A stretch of DNA of 64,000 nt from NCBI RefSeq assembly GCF_002846415.1, contig NZ_PJMX01000001.1, forward strand, positions 1,302,001-1,366,000, read 5' to 3'. Positions 56,509 to 64,000 of this stretch are shown here, in pieces (positions within the stretch are counted from its first letter, which is position 1; each line of letters opens with the position of its first letter). The notes beneath the pieces were generated by a model that saw nothing but the letters and a program-made list of their open reading frames with translations, ran no database searches and was not told the DNA's origin. The DNA is from Streptomyces sp. TLI_146 (GTDB taxonomy: Bacteria; Actinomycetota; Actinomycetes; Streptomycetales; Streptomycetaceae). Made by a program: the position numbers and the translations under genes.

Positions 56509-57651
56509 ATGGATCTTCGGGCACTGAACGCGCGGCGCCACCCGTACCACCGACTGCGCCACGCACTGCTCGCGGCGCCGATCGCCCTGATCGCGTTCGT
56601 CACGGTGGGCGACATCCTGGCTCCGTCCGACGTCCACCTCGGACCGTTCCTGGTGGCCGCGCCCGCCCTCACCGCCTCCTTCGCCGGGCCGCGGACCACG
56701 GGGTTCGTGGGTGCGGTCGCCGTACTCGCGCAGGTCGTGGTGGCGATGGTGCGCAGCAGCGCCACCGACCTCAACCACTCGGTCCAGATCGTCTCGCTGA
56801 TCCTCATCTCGGTGTTCGTGACGCTCTTCGCCCAACTGCGCGAGGTGCGCGAGAAGGAGCTCGTCCAACTGCGCTCGGTGGCCGAGGCCGCCCAGCAGGT
56901 GGTGCTGCGGCCGCTGCGGGAGCGGATCGGGCCGTTGCGCATGGCGTCGGTGTACCTGGCGGCGGAGGCGGAGGCGGAGGCGCAGATCGGCGGTGATCTG
57001 TACGCCGTCGCCCGCACCGCCCGCGGAACCCGGCTGCTCATCGGCGACGTACGCGGCAAGGGCCTGGAGGCCGTGGGGGACGCGGCCGTCGTCCTGGGCG
57101 CCTTCCGGGCTTCGGCCCACCAGGAGGCCGAGCTTTCCGGCCTCGTGGCCTACCTCGAAGGCGCCGTCGCCCCGGACCTGCAGGACGCCTGCGTCGAGGA
57201 CGCCGGCGGGGGCGACGACCGGGGCGAAGCGTTCATCACCGCGGCGGTGCTCGACGTACCCGACGACCGCCAGACGCTCGGCCTGGTCAACTGCGGACAC
57301 CCGCCGCCGCTGCTTCTGCGCGGCGGCCGGGTCATCCGCCTCGACGTGACCCATCCGGCACCGCCGCTGGGCCTCTCGGAGCTCGTGGAGCCCGGCCTCG
57401 CGGCGCAGACGTTCGCCGCGGAGACCTTCGCCTTCGAGGCGGGCGACATCATGCTGCTCTACACGGACGGCGTCATCGAGGCACGCGACGAGACGGGCAC
57501 GTTCTACCCCTTGGCGGAACGCCTGGCCGCCTGGCCGGGAACGGGCCCCCGCGCCCTGCTCAGCCACCTCTGCGACGACCTGCTCAGCCACGCGGCGGGG
57601 CACTGCCTGGGGGACGATGCCGCGATGGTGGCGATCGAACGCTTGGGATGA
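56509..57651 (+). CDS. PP2C-family SpoIIE/RsbU-type phosphatase, membrane anchored
   Basis: A 380-residue protein. Residues 20-120 hold four hydrophobic helices (LLAAPIALIAFVTVGDIL, LVAAPALTASFAGP, GFVGAVAVLAQVVVAMVRS, IVSLILISVFVTLFAQLRE). The phosphatase domain from about 150 has IGGDLYAVARTARGTRLLI, IGDVRGKGLEAVGDAAVVL, VNCGHPPPLLLRGGRVIRL, IMLLYTDGVIEARDETG and CLGDDAAMVAIER, with the Asp metal ligands kept. Such proteins dephosphorylate anti-anti-sigma proteins in sigma-factor switches; no partner is nearby. Confidence 0.87.
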   Translation: MDLRALNARRHPYHRLRHALLAAPIALIAFVTVGDILAPSDVHLGPFLVAAPALTASFAGPRTTGFVGAVAVLAQVVVAMVRSSATDLNHSVQIVSLILISVFVTLFAQLREVREKELVQLRSVAEAAQQVVLRPLRERIGPLRMASVYLAAEAEAEAQIGGDLYAVARTARGTRLLIGDVRGKGLEAVGDAAVVLGAFRASAHQEAELSGLVAYLEGAVAPDLQDACVEDAGGGDDRGEAFITAAVLDVPDDRQTLGLVNCGHPPPLLLRGGRVIRLDVTHPAPPLGLSELVEPGLAAQTFAAETFAFEAGDIMLLYTDGVIEARDETGTFYPLAERLAAWPGTGPRALLSHLCDDLLSHAAGHCLGDDAAMVAIERLG

Positions 57652-57660
57652 GGGCGCGGC

Positions 57661-58782
57661 TCAGGGCGCGGGCACGGCCGCACCCGCCCCACGACCCGCC
57701 GCAGCCCTGGCCGCCGCACCCGCCAGCCGCTCCTCGGCGAACCGGCGGTTGGCCCGGGTCTGCTTCCGGTAGAGCTCGGGCAGGTCCGGCAGGGCGAGGA
57801 GCCGGTCGCAGGCCCGCAGGGAAGCCGCGAAGTCACCGGTCCAGTAGGCCGTGATGGAGAACTCGAACAGCAGCCCCCACCGGTACACCCAGGGCTGGGT
57901 GAACAGGATGTCCTGCGGTGCGGCGCGGTCCAGACCCGCGCAGACGAACGCGTGTGCCGACTGGTGACGGCCCATCGTGCGCAGCCTCGACGCCAGCTCG
58001 TAGCAGGCCTCCAGCCGCTCCGGGCGGACCTCCCAGGCCCGTACGAGAGCGTCCATCGCGGACGGCCAGTCACCGCTCTCCGCGCGCAGGACACCCACCT
58101 GGAGCAGTGCGTAGTACACCTCCTCCACCCAGCCGCCCATCTCGGCGCGGCGCTGGTAGAGACGGATCGCCTCGTCGGTCCTGCCCATGTCGCGCATGGT
58201 CTGGGCCAGGTAGAAGACGGTTCGGTGGTTGTCCGGGTCGCGTTCCAGCTCGGCGCCGAGCAGCCGTGCGTCGCGTTCGAACTTGTCGTGGCGCGACCCG
58301 CCGTCGGCGAAATCGCGGATCGCCAGTGCGTCGAGGTTCTCCTGCCCGGTCGTCCGGTCGCAGGTGAGGTATTCGTGGGTGACGCCCTCGTAGTACCAGT
58401 CGAAGTCCGCGCGGACCAGGCGCTTGATGCGGTACGAGGTGTCGCCCTCGTGGCGCAGCATGTACGCGTCCGCGGTGAGGTCCGGGAGCGGGCCGTCCTG
58501 GCGGACCACCAGGTCCGCGTCGAGCAGCAGCAGGTAGTCGGCCTTGTTCCGGGCGTGCGCGAGGTTGAGGGTGCGGTTGTGGCCGAAGTTCACCCAGGGC
58601 TCTTCCCACAGCTCGCCCGGGACGCCGTCGAGAGCGGCCCGGATCAGCTCCTGCGTGCCGTCGGTGGACCCGGTGTCGGAGATGACCCAGGTGTCGATCA
58701 GGTCGCGTACCGAGGCGAGACAGCGCTCGATGACCCGCGCCTCGTTCTTGACGATCATGCAGAGACAAATGGACGGCTTCAC
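57661..58782 (-). CDS. Glycosyltransferase family 2 with C-terminal TPR-like repeats
   Basis: A 373-residue protein from GTG. The GT-A part (residues 1-130) has ICLCMIVKNEARVIERCLA, TWVISDTGSTDGTQELIRA and a DxD-like DYLLLLDADLVVRQDG. Residues about 200-345 form helical repeats (PDNHRTVFYLAQTMRDMGR, TDEAIRLYQRRAEMGGWVE), TPR-like. This architecture is known in a conserved actinobacterial group of unknown acceptor. Its end is only 10 bp from the stop of the SpoIIE gene, tail to tail. Confidence 0.82.
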   Translation of the reverse strand: MKPSICLCMIVKNEARVIERCLASVRDLIDTWVISDTGSTDGTQELIRAALDGVPGELWEEPWVNFGHNRTLNLAHARNKADYLLLLDADLVVRQDGPLPDLTADAYMLRHEGDTSYRIKRLVRADFDWYYEGVTHEYLTCDRTTGQENLDALAIRDFADGGSRHDKFERDARLLGAELERDPDNHRTVFYLAQTMRDMGRTDEAIRLYQRRAEMGGWVEEVYYALLQVGVLRAESGDWPSAMDALVRAWEVRPERLEACYELASRLRTMGRHQSAHAFVCAGLDRAAPQDILFTQPWVYRWGLLFEFSITAYWTGDFAASLRACDRLLALPDLPELYRKQTRANRRFAEERLAGAAARAAAGRGAGAAVPAP

Positions 58783-58937
58783 GGCATCACCCACCCGTTC
58801 CGGTGCGTCGTTCGAACAGCGGCCCACTGTGACACCCACGCGTCGGCTGCCCGCGTCACCCACGCCGGAGCGGGGGAAGGGCCGCCCGTTCTGGCGTACG
58901 CGGAGGCCTGCGCGGCAGCGCCGCACTGACCCACCCG

Positions 58938-58962
58938 AGTGGTTTCACTACTCCGAACCACT
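58938..58962. promoter_or_regulatory. Inverted repeat upstream of the collagen-like gene
   Basis: AGTGGTT (58938-58944) and AACCACT (58956-58962), 11 bp apart, about 110 bp before the GTG. Possibly an operator. Confidence 0.35.
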
Positions 58963-59073
58963 TACCCCTCTGCGTGTTCTGCGGGATCGGGGCGAACCGA
59001 CCCCTTCCGAACGGGGATGTCTCCGAATGCGTTCGTGGAACGCACCAGACCTTTCCGAAGAGGGAGCAAGTAA

Positions 59074-59802
59074 GTGAATTCTGACTACAGGTCGGGGTCA
59101 CGGCTCGGTCCGCTGCCGAAGCGTGGCAAGTGGCTCGCCGGAAGCGCCGTCGCGTCACTCACCCTTGTGCTGGCCGGTGTGGCCGGACCGGCGGCGGCTG
59201 CCGCGCCTCAGAGCGTGGGCACATCGGTCGCGCCCGGCGAAGACGGCAGGGGTGGAGACGACGACCACTGCCGACCCGCCCACTGGCCCGACGCGAAGTC
59301 CGCGCGCCCCGCCATGGGCGGCGACGACGACCACTGCCAGCAGGGCCCGCCTGGACCGCAGGGCCCGAAGGGACCCCCCGGACCCACGGGTCCCACCGGG
59401 GCGACCGGGCCGACGGGACCGACGGGTCCCACCGGGCCGACCGGACCGTGCACCGAGATCGACAGCAACGCCCCGTCGAGCACCGAGACCTTCAGCGCGG
59501 TACTCGTCAACGGGAAGGCGTTCGCCGGCCGGCAGTCGGCACCGGGCGGTGCGATCGTCTGGACCGATCTGACCAACGCCGACAACCCGAGATACCCGGC
59601 CCATGCCTGCGGGATCGCCATCGATTCGCACGGCAACGACACGTGGATCAAGGTGGTCACCACCGACGGCACGGTCTACCAGACCCATGGCGACACCAAC
59701 GGCATGACCTTCATCTGGGACGAAGGCTGGACCCAACTCGCCACGCCCATGCCCGCGCTCCGCGCCGCACCGCCCACGGCGGGGAGGCCCGAGACCTCCT
59801 GA
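59074..59802 (+). CDS. Secreted collagen-like repeat protein
   Basis: A 242-residue exported protein from GTG; a long n-region then [19 protein letters not shown] and PAAAAA give a signal peptide. Two DDDHC motifs follow (about residues 62 and 84), then an uninterrupted run of about 12 Gly-X-Y triplets rich in Pro and Thr ([19 protein letters not shown] and on), then a 100-residue C-terminal domain ([19 protein letters not shown] ... [14 protein letters not shown]). The Gly-X-Y run could form a triple helix. The HC pairs look metal- or disulfide-binding. Its role is unknown. Confidence 0.8.
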   Translation: MNSDYRSGSRLGPLPKRGKWLAGSAVASLTLVLAGVAGPAAAAAPQSVGTSVAPGEDGRGGDDDHCRPAHWPDAKSARPAMGGDDDHCQQGPPGPQGPKGPPGPTGPTGATGPTGPTGPTGPTGPCTEIDSNAPSSTETFSAVLVNGKAFAGRQSAPGGAIVWTDLTNADNPRYPAHACGIAIDSHGNDTWIKVVTTDGTVYQTHGDTNGMTFIWDEGWTQLATPMPALRAAPPTAGRPETS

Positions 59803-59814
59803 GTTCGTGAGGGA

Positions 59815-59856
59815 GACCCCCGCGCGTGCCGCTGTCCGGCGGCATGCCCGGGGGTC
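59815..59856 (+). terminator. Hairpin between collagen-like and small secreted genes
   Basis: GACCCCCG (59815-59822) pairs with CGGGGGTC (59849-59856), and TGCCGC (59827-59832) with GCGGCA (59839-59844). It lies between convergent genes. Confidence 0.65.
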
Positions 59857-59890
59857 CGCCCTGTCCCGGCAGCCCGCCGGAACCGTCGTC

Positions 59891-60232
59891 TTACGGCTTG
59901 ACGTTGACGACCTTCATCTCCAGCGGGTAGCCGGACGTACCGCAGTTGAGCGTGGACGCCTTCTCGCGGCCGAGCTTGCGGTACCCCTCGTCGCCCTTGT
60001 ACGGGCCGTTCACCCTGCCGGGACCGGCACACTTGGCCTGTACGTACCAGGTTCCGTTGCCGTGCGAACACCAGCCCACGGCCACATGGTCGTTGGTGTG
60101 CGAGACGTACGCGCTGCACCCCGTCGGGCCGACCGCCGCGTTCGCCGTCGGAGCGACGCCCAGCATCACACCGGCCGCCAGCAGACCCACCGCCGAAGCC
60201 ATGCCGCCCAGCTTCTTCGTCCTGTCGTTCAT
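59891..60232 (-). CDS. Small secreted cysteine-containing protein
   Basis: A 113-residue exported protein: signal peptide SAVGLLAAGVMLGVAPTAN-AA, then a mature part of about 80 residues with four Cys (TGCSAYV, VGWCSHGNG, QAKCAGPG, TLNCGTSG) that could form two disulfides. I recognise no enzyme or toxin motif. GGGGAGCAC before the ATG is the ribosome site. Convergent with the collagen-like gene. Confidence 0.7.
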   Translation of the reverse strand: MNDRTKKLGGMASAVGLLAAGVMLGVAPTANAAVGPTGCSAYVSHTNDHVAVGWCSHGNGTWYVQAKCAGPGRVNGPYKGDEGYRKLGREKASTLNCGTSGYPLEMKVVNVKP

Positions 60233-60436
60233 GTGCTCCCCGTCCAAAAAGATGTTCAGCTTGAGCGAGTGAGACTAGTGCGCTTGAGGTGTACTCGCGT
60301 CCTACTGGAAGACGATGACGAACGGCGTTTCAGGCTCCTCGCCTCTGGCCAACCGACGTTCCTCCAGCCGGAGTTGTCCGATTCGCGGAATCCGTGATGC
60401 CTGAGCCATCCGCCGCCCGGGCGGGGGCAGACGAAA

Positions 60437-60478
60437 CGCGGCGCGCCCGGCGGCCAGTGTGGCCGCGGACGCGCCGCG
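60437..60478. terminator. GC-rich hairpin after the methyltransferase gene
   Basis: CGCGGCGCG (60437-60445) pairs with CGCGCCGCG (60470-60478), with an inner GGCGGCCA/TGGCCGC stem. It lies just beyond the stop of the reverse-strand methyltransferase. Confidence 0.65.
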
Positions 60479-60490
60479 CGGTGGCCGTCG

Positions 60491-61279
60491 TCAGCGCTTG
60501 ACCGCGGTGGTGACCACCAGCGGGGGCCGCAGCTGCTCGGCGGACCAGTCGCGGCCGCGCACATGCTCCGGGTCGGCCACCCCCACCGCCTCGTCGGGTG
60601 TCGGATGGTGCTGGGCCACCGCGGCGAAGCCGACCCGTTCCAGCAGCGGCGGAAACGTCTCCACCGGCCACGCTTGGTTCCGCACGGACTGCCACGTCCC
60701 GTCCGTACGCCGCAGTCTTACGGGCAGGGGCTCGCCGGGGCCGTACGTGACACCCGGCTCGCCCACCCGCAGCGACGCGTACTCGATGCCTGCGCAAGCC
60801 GGGTCCGTGGTGAGCAGCGCGAACGGCGCCCCGGGCCGGAGCAGGCGGTGGATCTCGGTGAACACCTCCAGCACCGTCCGCTCGTCGGGCAGCGACGCCA
60901 GCACGTGGTTGCACATCGCCGCGTCCGCGCAGGCGTCCGGCAGCCCGCCCACCCGGCCGTCCGCGACCAGGTGGTACTCGGCTCCGGGTGTGCCCTCCTT
61001 CCGGGCCAGCGCGAGCATGTCCGGGGAGGCGTCCACACCGATGATCCGCATCCCGAGCGCCCGGGCCGCCTGTGCGGCGACGCGGCCCGGCCCACAGCCG
61101 AAGTCGAGGAGCACCTTGCCCGCCCCGGCCAGGGCCTTGAACACGAACGGGTAGCCGAGCAGCCAGTCGGTCCCCGCCTCCACCGCCGCGAACGCCTCCG
61201 CACCCTCGTGCCCGGACCAGGCCCGACCCGCTTCCGGGGACGACGGCTCGGCCGGTCCACCCGCTCGATCCTGCGGCAT
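60491..61279 (-). CDS. Class I SAM-dependent methyltransferase
   Basis: A 262-residue protein. Motif I is KVLLDFGCGPGRVAAQAAR, followed by IIGVDASPDMLALARKEGT, VADGRVGGLPDACADAAMC and LRPGAPFALLTTDPACAG. The general pattern fits UbiE/COQ5-like small-molecule methyltransferases; the target is unknown. ATG at 61309 is an alternative start. It lies 136 bp downstream of the FGLLP gene on the same strand. Confidence 0.82.
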   Translation of the reverse strand: MPQDRAGGPAEPSSPEAGRAWSGHEGAEAFAAVEAGTDWLLGYPFVFKALAGAGKVLLDFGCGPGRVAAQAARALGMRIIGVDASPDMLALARKEGTPGAEYHLVADGRVGGLPDACADAAMCNHVLASLPDERTVLEVFTEIHRLLRPGAPFALLTTDPACAGIEYASLRVGEPGVTYGPGEPLPVRLRRTDGTWQSVRNQAWPVETFPPLLERVGFAAVAQHHPTPDEAVGVADPEHVRGRDWSAEQLRPPLVVTTAVKR

Positions 61280-61415
61280 CGCTGGGTCCCGTCTCTCGTA
61301 TACGTACACGGCACAGGACTCCCATCATCGACGCGGCCCCCACACCGCGCACACCGCCGCTCCGGTGACGGCGAGCACCGGCAGGAGGTGTTCCGGTGCT
61401 CGCCGTGCCCCACGC

Positions 61416-63980
61416 TCAGCCCACCGCCGCCGCGGCCCTGCGTTCCAGCCTCGCCACGTGCCTGCGCAGGCCCAGCGAGAACACCCACGCCGCCGCGAAC
61501 AGGGCGGTGGCGATGGCCAGGGTGCACCAGCGCAGATCCTTCGAGACCACGAATCCCGGGCCGAAGCCGGGGTGCACGGAGTGCAGCAGGACGTGGAAGA
61601 ACAGGGTCAGGGCGAGCAGATACAGCGCGTACCACGCCGGTTTGCTCCAGCTCTTCAGGGCGTGGCCGTCCATGCCGGAGAGCGGCAGCATCCCGAACAC
61701 CACGACCTCTATGCCGCCGACGACCATCAGAGCGACCGTGTAGGCGAGCACCTGGTGGAGGCTTCCGGGCGGGGCGGTGCGGCCCGACTCGATCAGCGGG
61801 GTGCCGAGGACCCACACCAGCAGTGCGGCACTGAGGACGCAGATACCGCCGACCAGCACCGCCTGCCCCTTCGGCATGGCGTTGCGCGAGCCGGGCGGCA
61901 CGGCGCCGAGCACCACATAGACCGCCACCAGGCCGTAGACGTACGGGACCGGGAACGCCAGGCCGCGCGAGAGCGCCGCCATCAGAACCGCGAGGACCAG
62001 GCCCGCCGGAACCACCCGCAGCTCGGCCCGTACACCGCCCCGCCCGGGGCGCAGCAGCGAGTCCTTCGTCTTCTCGTACGTCACCAGGATCAGCAGTGTG
62101 CCGACCGCCGCACCCAGCGCCTTCGCCACGGTGGGCCCACTCCAATGGGTCGTGGCGTCGGCCCAGACGACGAGCGCTCCGCCGAGCAGGGCGAAGGAGC
62201 CCATCCGCAGCCAGCCCGGCAGCGTCGCGCCCGCCCGTGCGTCCCGTTCCGCACGGCGCCGGTGCCACCAGCGGCTCAGCGCGTTGTCCGCCAGCTGCGA
62301 GGGGAACGCCTTCTCCAGCAGGAGCACGAGCAGCAGGAACCAGACGGCCATACCCACCGATCCCGCGATGTCCTTGAGCGCCCAGGACACTTCCGCCGGG
62401 GTACGCATACTGCCCACCAGCCCGGCCGGACGGTCATGGCCCCCACCCGTCTTCGCCTTCTGCGGGTGCTCGCTCGGCCCGGGGCTCGGGTCGGGGTCGG
62501 GGTCGGGTGTGCCGTTCACGTTGTCCGAGGAGGTCGGGCTGGGGTCCGGTGTGCCGGAGGCGGAAGGGGTGGGAAGGAGCGGTGTGAACCCCGGCAGCGT
62601 GGGCCTGGGCAGCACGCCGGTACTGCCCTCGGAGTGGTGCTCGACCGGTGAGCCCTGGGGCAGGAAGAACGCCGTGAACGGCTCGGGCGGGAGGTCGATG
62701 GTCCCCGCCCGTTCCACCGCGCGCTCGGGACAGTCGAGGTCCACGGGCTGGCGGCCCTTCATGTCCGGGGGGATGTAGGCATGGAGATCGATGAACCTCC
62801 AGTGCCCCGGCTCGGCGTCGCCCTTGTACGAGTCGGCGTCCAACCACGGGTCGAGCAGGCCCTTGCCGCCGACCAGGATCCTGCCCCAGGTGCAGACGGC
62901 CGGGTAGTCGGTCAGGTGGATGGTGATCTCGTACTTCCCCGATGGCGGCGGGGTGATGACCGGTTGGGTCACCGTGAAGGTCTGCGAGGCTTCGACGCTC
63001 GCGGGGGCGGCCACCGCCGGAACCGTCCCCGTGGCCCTGGCGCCCGCGGGCGCCGCTTCGCAGGTCGCCGTCACCTTGTACGTACCGGCACCGGCACCGG
63101 CCGGCACGACGAAGGAGGCGGACAGTTTGCCGTCCGCCGCGGGCGTCGCGCCGGTGCCCGGGAGGTCGGCCCCGTCCCACAGGAGGCGGGCCGGGCCCCG
63201 GCACAGGAACCCCTCGCCGGAGACACCCACCGTGGTCCCGGGCGGCCCGGAAGCGCGCGCGAGGGTGAGGGCCGGGGTGGGGAGCGGCGGCTGTACGACC
63301 TTGGCCGCCACCACTTCATATGAGGCCGGCGCGGTCACGGAAGGGCGCGCGTCGCAGGTCGCGACCACCTCGTACACGCCCAGGGGCGCCTTCTCGGGAA
63401 TCTTGATCGGCTGCGAGAACGTGCCGGACGCGTCGGTCCGGCCGGGGATCGGTGCCGGTATGTCACCGGTCAGCGTGAGCGGGCCCGCCTTCGTGCCCTC
63501 GCCGTCGCCCGACCCGCAGGCGAAGTGCTTGCCGGACACGACCAGGACCTTGCCCTGCTCGACCTTCGCGGGAACCGACAGCTCGGGAGCCACGGGAGGA
63601 CGGATCACAGGGGTGGAAGGGCTGGCCGGGGTGGAAGGGGTGGGCTTGGTCGGCCCCGCCGTGGACTTGGAGGGCTTGGGCTGCGACGGAGTGGACGGCG
63701 ACGGCTTGGACACCGAGGGGCCGGGCTCCTCCAGATCCGGTGGTGACGACGGTGGCTTCGAAGGGGGCGGTTTCTCCTTGGACTTGGAGGGCGCCGGGCC
63801 CGAGGCGGAGGCCGACGGGCCGGGCGACAACGGCGGCCCGGCCTCCGCGCTCCTCCCCTGCGCACGGCCCGGCAACCCGGCCGCGAAGCCCGGCGCCACC
63901 GTGCCCGCGAGCAGCACCACCGTCAGCAGCGCTGTCAGCACCACCACCGTTAACCCGCGCGTCTTCCGCCTGCGTCCCAC
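61416..63980 (-). CDS. Large FGLLP-motif membrane protein with extracellular Ig-like region
   Basis: An 854-residue protein from GTG. Residues 1-34 are a signal peptide (TVVVLTALLTVVLLAGTVA). Residues 35-125 are a Pro/Ser/Lys-rich stalk. Then two or three Ig-like beta domains follow: VEQGKVLVVSGKHFACGSG, PPGTTVGVSGEGFLCRGPA and YEITIHLTDYPAVCTWGRI. A second Pro/Ser/Asp linker (DPDPDPSPGPSEHP) leads to about eight C-terminal membrane helices (VGMAVWFLLLVLLLEKAFP ... WCTLAIATALFAAAWVFSL) carrying the FGMLP motif in VVVFGMLPLSGMDGHAL. The family is recognised in actinobacteria but its function is not known. Confidence 0.75.
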   Translation of the reverse strand: MGRRRKTRGLTVVVLTALLTVVLLAGTVAPGFAAGLPGRAQGRSAEAGPPLSPGPSASASGPAPSKSKEKPPPSKPPSSPPDLEEPGPSVSKPSPSTPSQPKPSKSTAGPTKPTPSTPASPSTPVIRPPVAPELSVPAKVEQGKVLVVSGKHFACGSGDGEGTKAGPLTLTGDIPAPIPGRTDASGTFSQPIKIPEKAPLGVYEVVATCDARPSVTAPASYEVVAAKVVQPPLPTPALTLARASGPPGTTVGVSGEGFLCRGPARLLWDGADLPGTGATPAADGKLSASFVVPAGAGAGTYKVTATCEAAPAGARATGTVPAVAAPASVEASQTFTVTQPVITPPPSGKYEITIHLTDYPAVCTWGRILVGGKGLLDPWLDADSYKGDAEPGHWRFIDLHAYIPPDMKGRQPVDLDCPERAVERAGTIDLPPEPFTAFFLPQGSPVEHHSEGSTGVLPRPTLPGFTPLLPTPSASGTPDPSPTSSDNVNGTPDPDPDPSPGPSEHPQKAKTGGGHDRPAGLVGSMRTPAEVSWALKDIAGSVGMAVWFLLLVLLLEKAFPSQLADNALSRWWHRRRAERDARAGATLPGWLRMGSFALLGGALVVWADATTHWSGPTVAKALGAAVGTLLILVTYEKTKDSLLRPGRGGVRAELRVVPAGLVLAVLMAALSRGLAFPVPYVYGLVAVYVVLGAVPPGSRNAMPKGQAVLVGGICVLSAALLVWVLGTPLIESGRTAPPGSLHQVLAYTVALMVVGGIEVVVFGMLPLSGMDGHALKSWSKPAWYALYLLALTLFFHVLLHSVHPGFGPGFVVSKDLRWCTLAIATALFAAAWVFSLGLRRHVARLERRAAAAVG

Positions 63981-64000
63981 AGTGTCCCCCTCGTAACCGC

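Overview
The window is a high-GC actinobacterial chromosome segment, almost certainly Streptomyces. The evidence is GC-rich codon third positions, many GTG starts and ATGA-coupled operons, a gas-vesicle operon in the order known from Streptomyces (gvpO-A-F-G-Y-Z-J-L-S-K), secreted chitinase and fucosidase genes, HxlR/TetR/IclR regulators beside small enzymes, and DUF5133 and DUF1876 proteins.

Layout. 1-4.6 kb: end of a flavin-dependent oxidoreductase, a membrane-anchored protein, a mycothiol-dependent isomerase-like protein, two adjacent Tat/lipoprotein-type enzymes (histidine phosphatase, agmatine deiminase) and a TetR regulator. 4.8-14.8 kb: type II NADH dehydrogenase and transketolase, then the compact gas-vesicle operon with an ATGA-coupled cation-efflux gene at its 3' end, then small stress-type genes (hydrophobic protein, CsbD). 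15.4-17.2 kb: GNAT and an AI-2E-type exporter. 17.6-26.7 kb: an Mrp/Mbh-like antiporter module (E, fused F-G, DUF4040, B, C, D; no full-length MnhA) followed, in the same direction, by a formate dehydrogenase of molybdopterin subunit, Fe-S subunit and NrfD-type membrane subunit. 26.7-34.7 kb: F420-type oxidoreductase, MFS/TetR, hydrolase, GNAT, IclR, UBP zinc finger, DUF1876, methyltransferase and cupin. 35-42.3 kb: GH18 chitinase behind chitinase-type direct repeats, VWA protein, orphan GcvH, PNPOx, stand-alone trpF, GH29 fucosidase with PA14, and initiator tRNA-fMet with a terminator. 42.4-48.8 kb: dienelactone hydrolase, cupredoxin-like secreted protein, and a coupled pair (FAD/NAD(P)-binding protein plus fumarase/aspartase-superfamily lyase) resembling CreE/CreD of the aspartate-nitrosuccinate nitrous acid pathway; the flavoprotein gene carries a -1 frameshift. 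A maleate-isomerase family gene is divergent to it. 48.9-56 kb: two redox/regulator pairs with HxlR proteins, a bulb-type lectin, two alpha/beta hydrolases, a GNAT with elaborate repeats at its promoter, and an ATP-grasp ligase. 56.5-64 kb: SpoIIE-type phosphatase, glycosyltransferase, a secreted collagen-like protein, a small secreted protein, a methyltransferase and a large FGLLP-type membrane protein.

Functional reading. The left half groups redox and energy functions (NDH-2, Mrp/Mbh module, formate dehydrogenase) with buoyancy/stress genes. The right half is mainly extracellular glycan use, small regulators and secreted proteins. The most interesting points are the Mbh-ordered antiporter module beside formate dehydrogenase, the CreE/CreD-like pair with its frameshift, a dispersed intergenic repeat present three times at gene 3' ends, and the palindrome plus 18-bp iterons at the GNAT promoter near 54.7 kb. 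No CRISPR array, insertion sequence, prophage or origin was seen.
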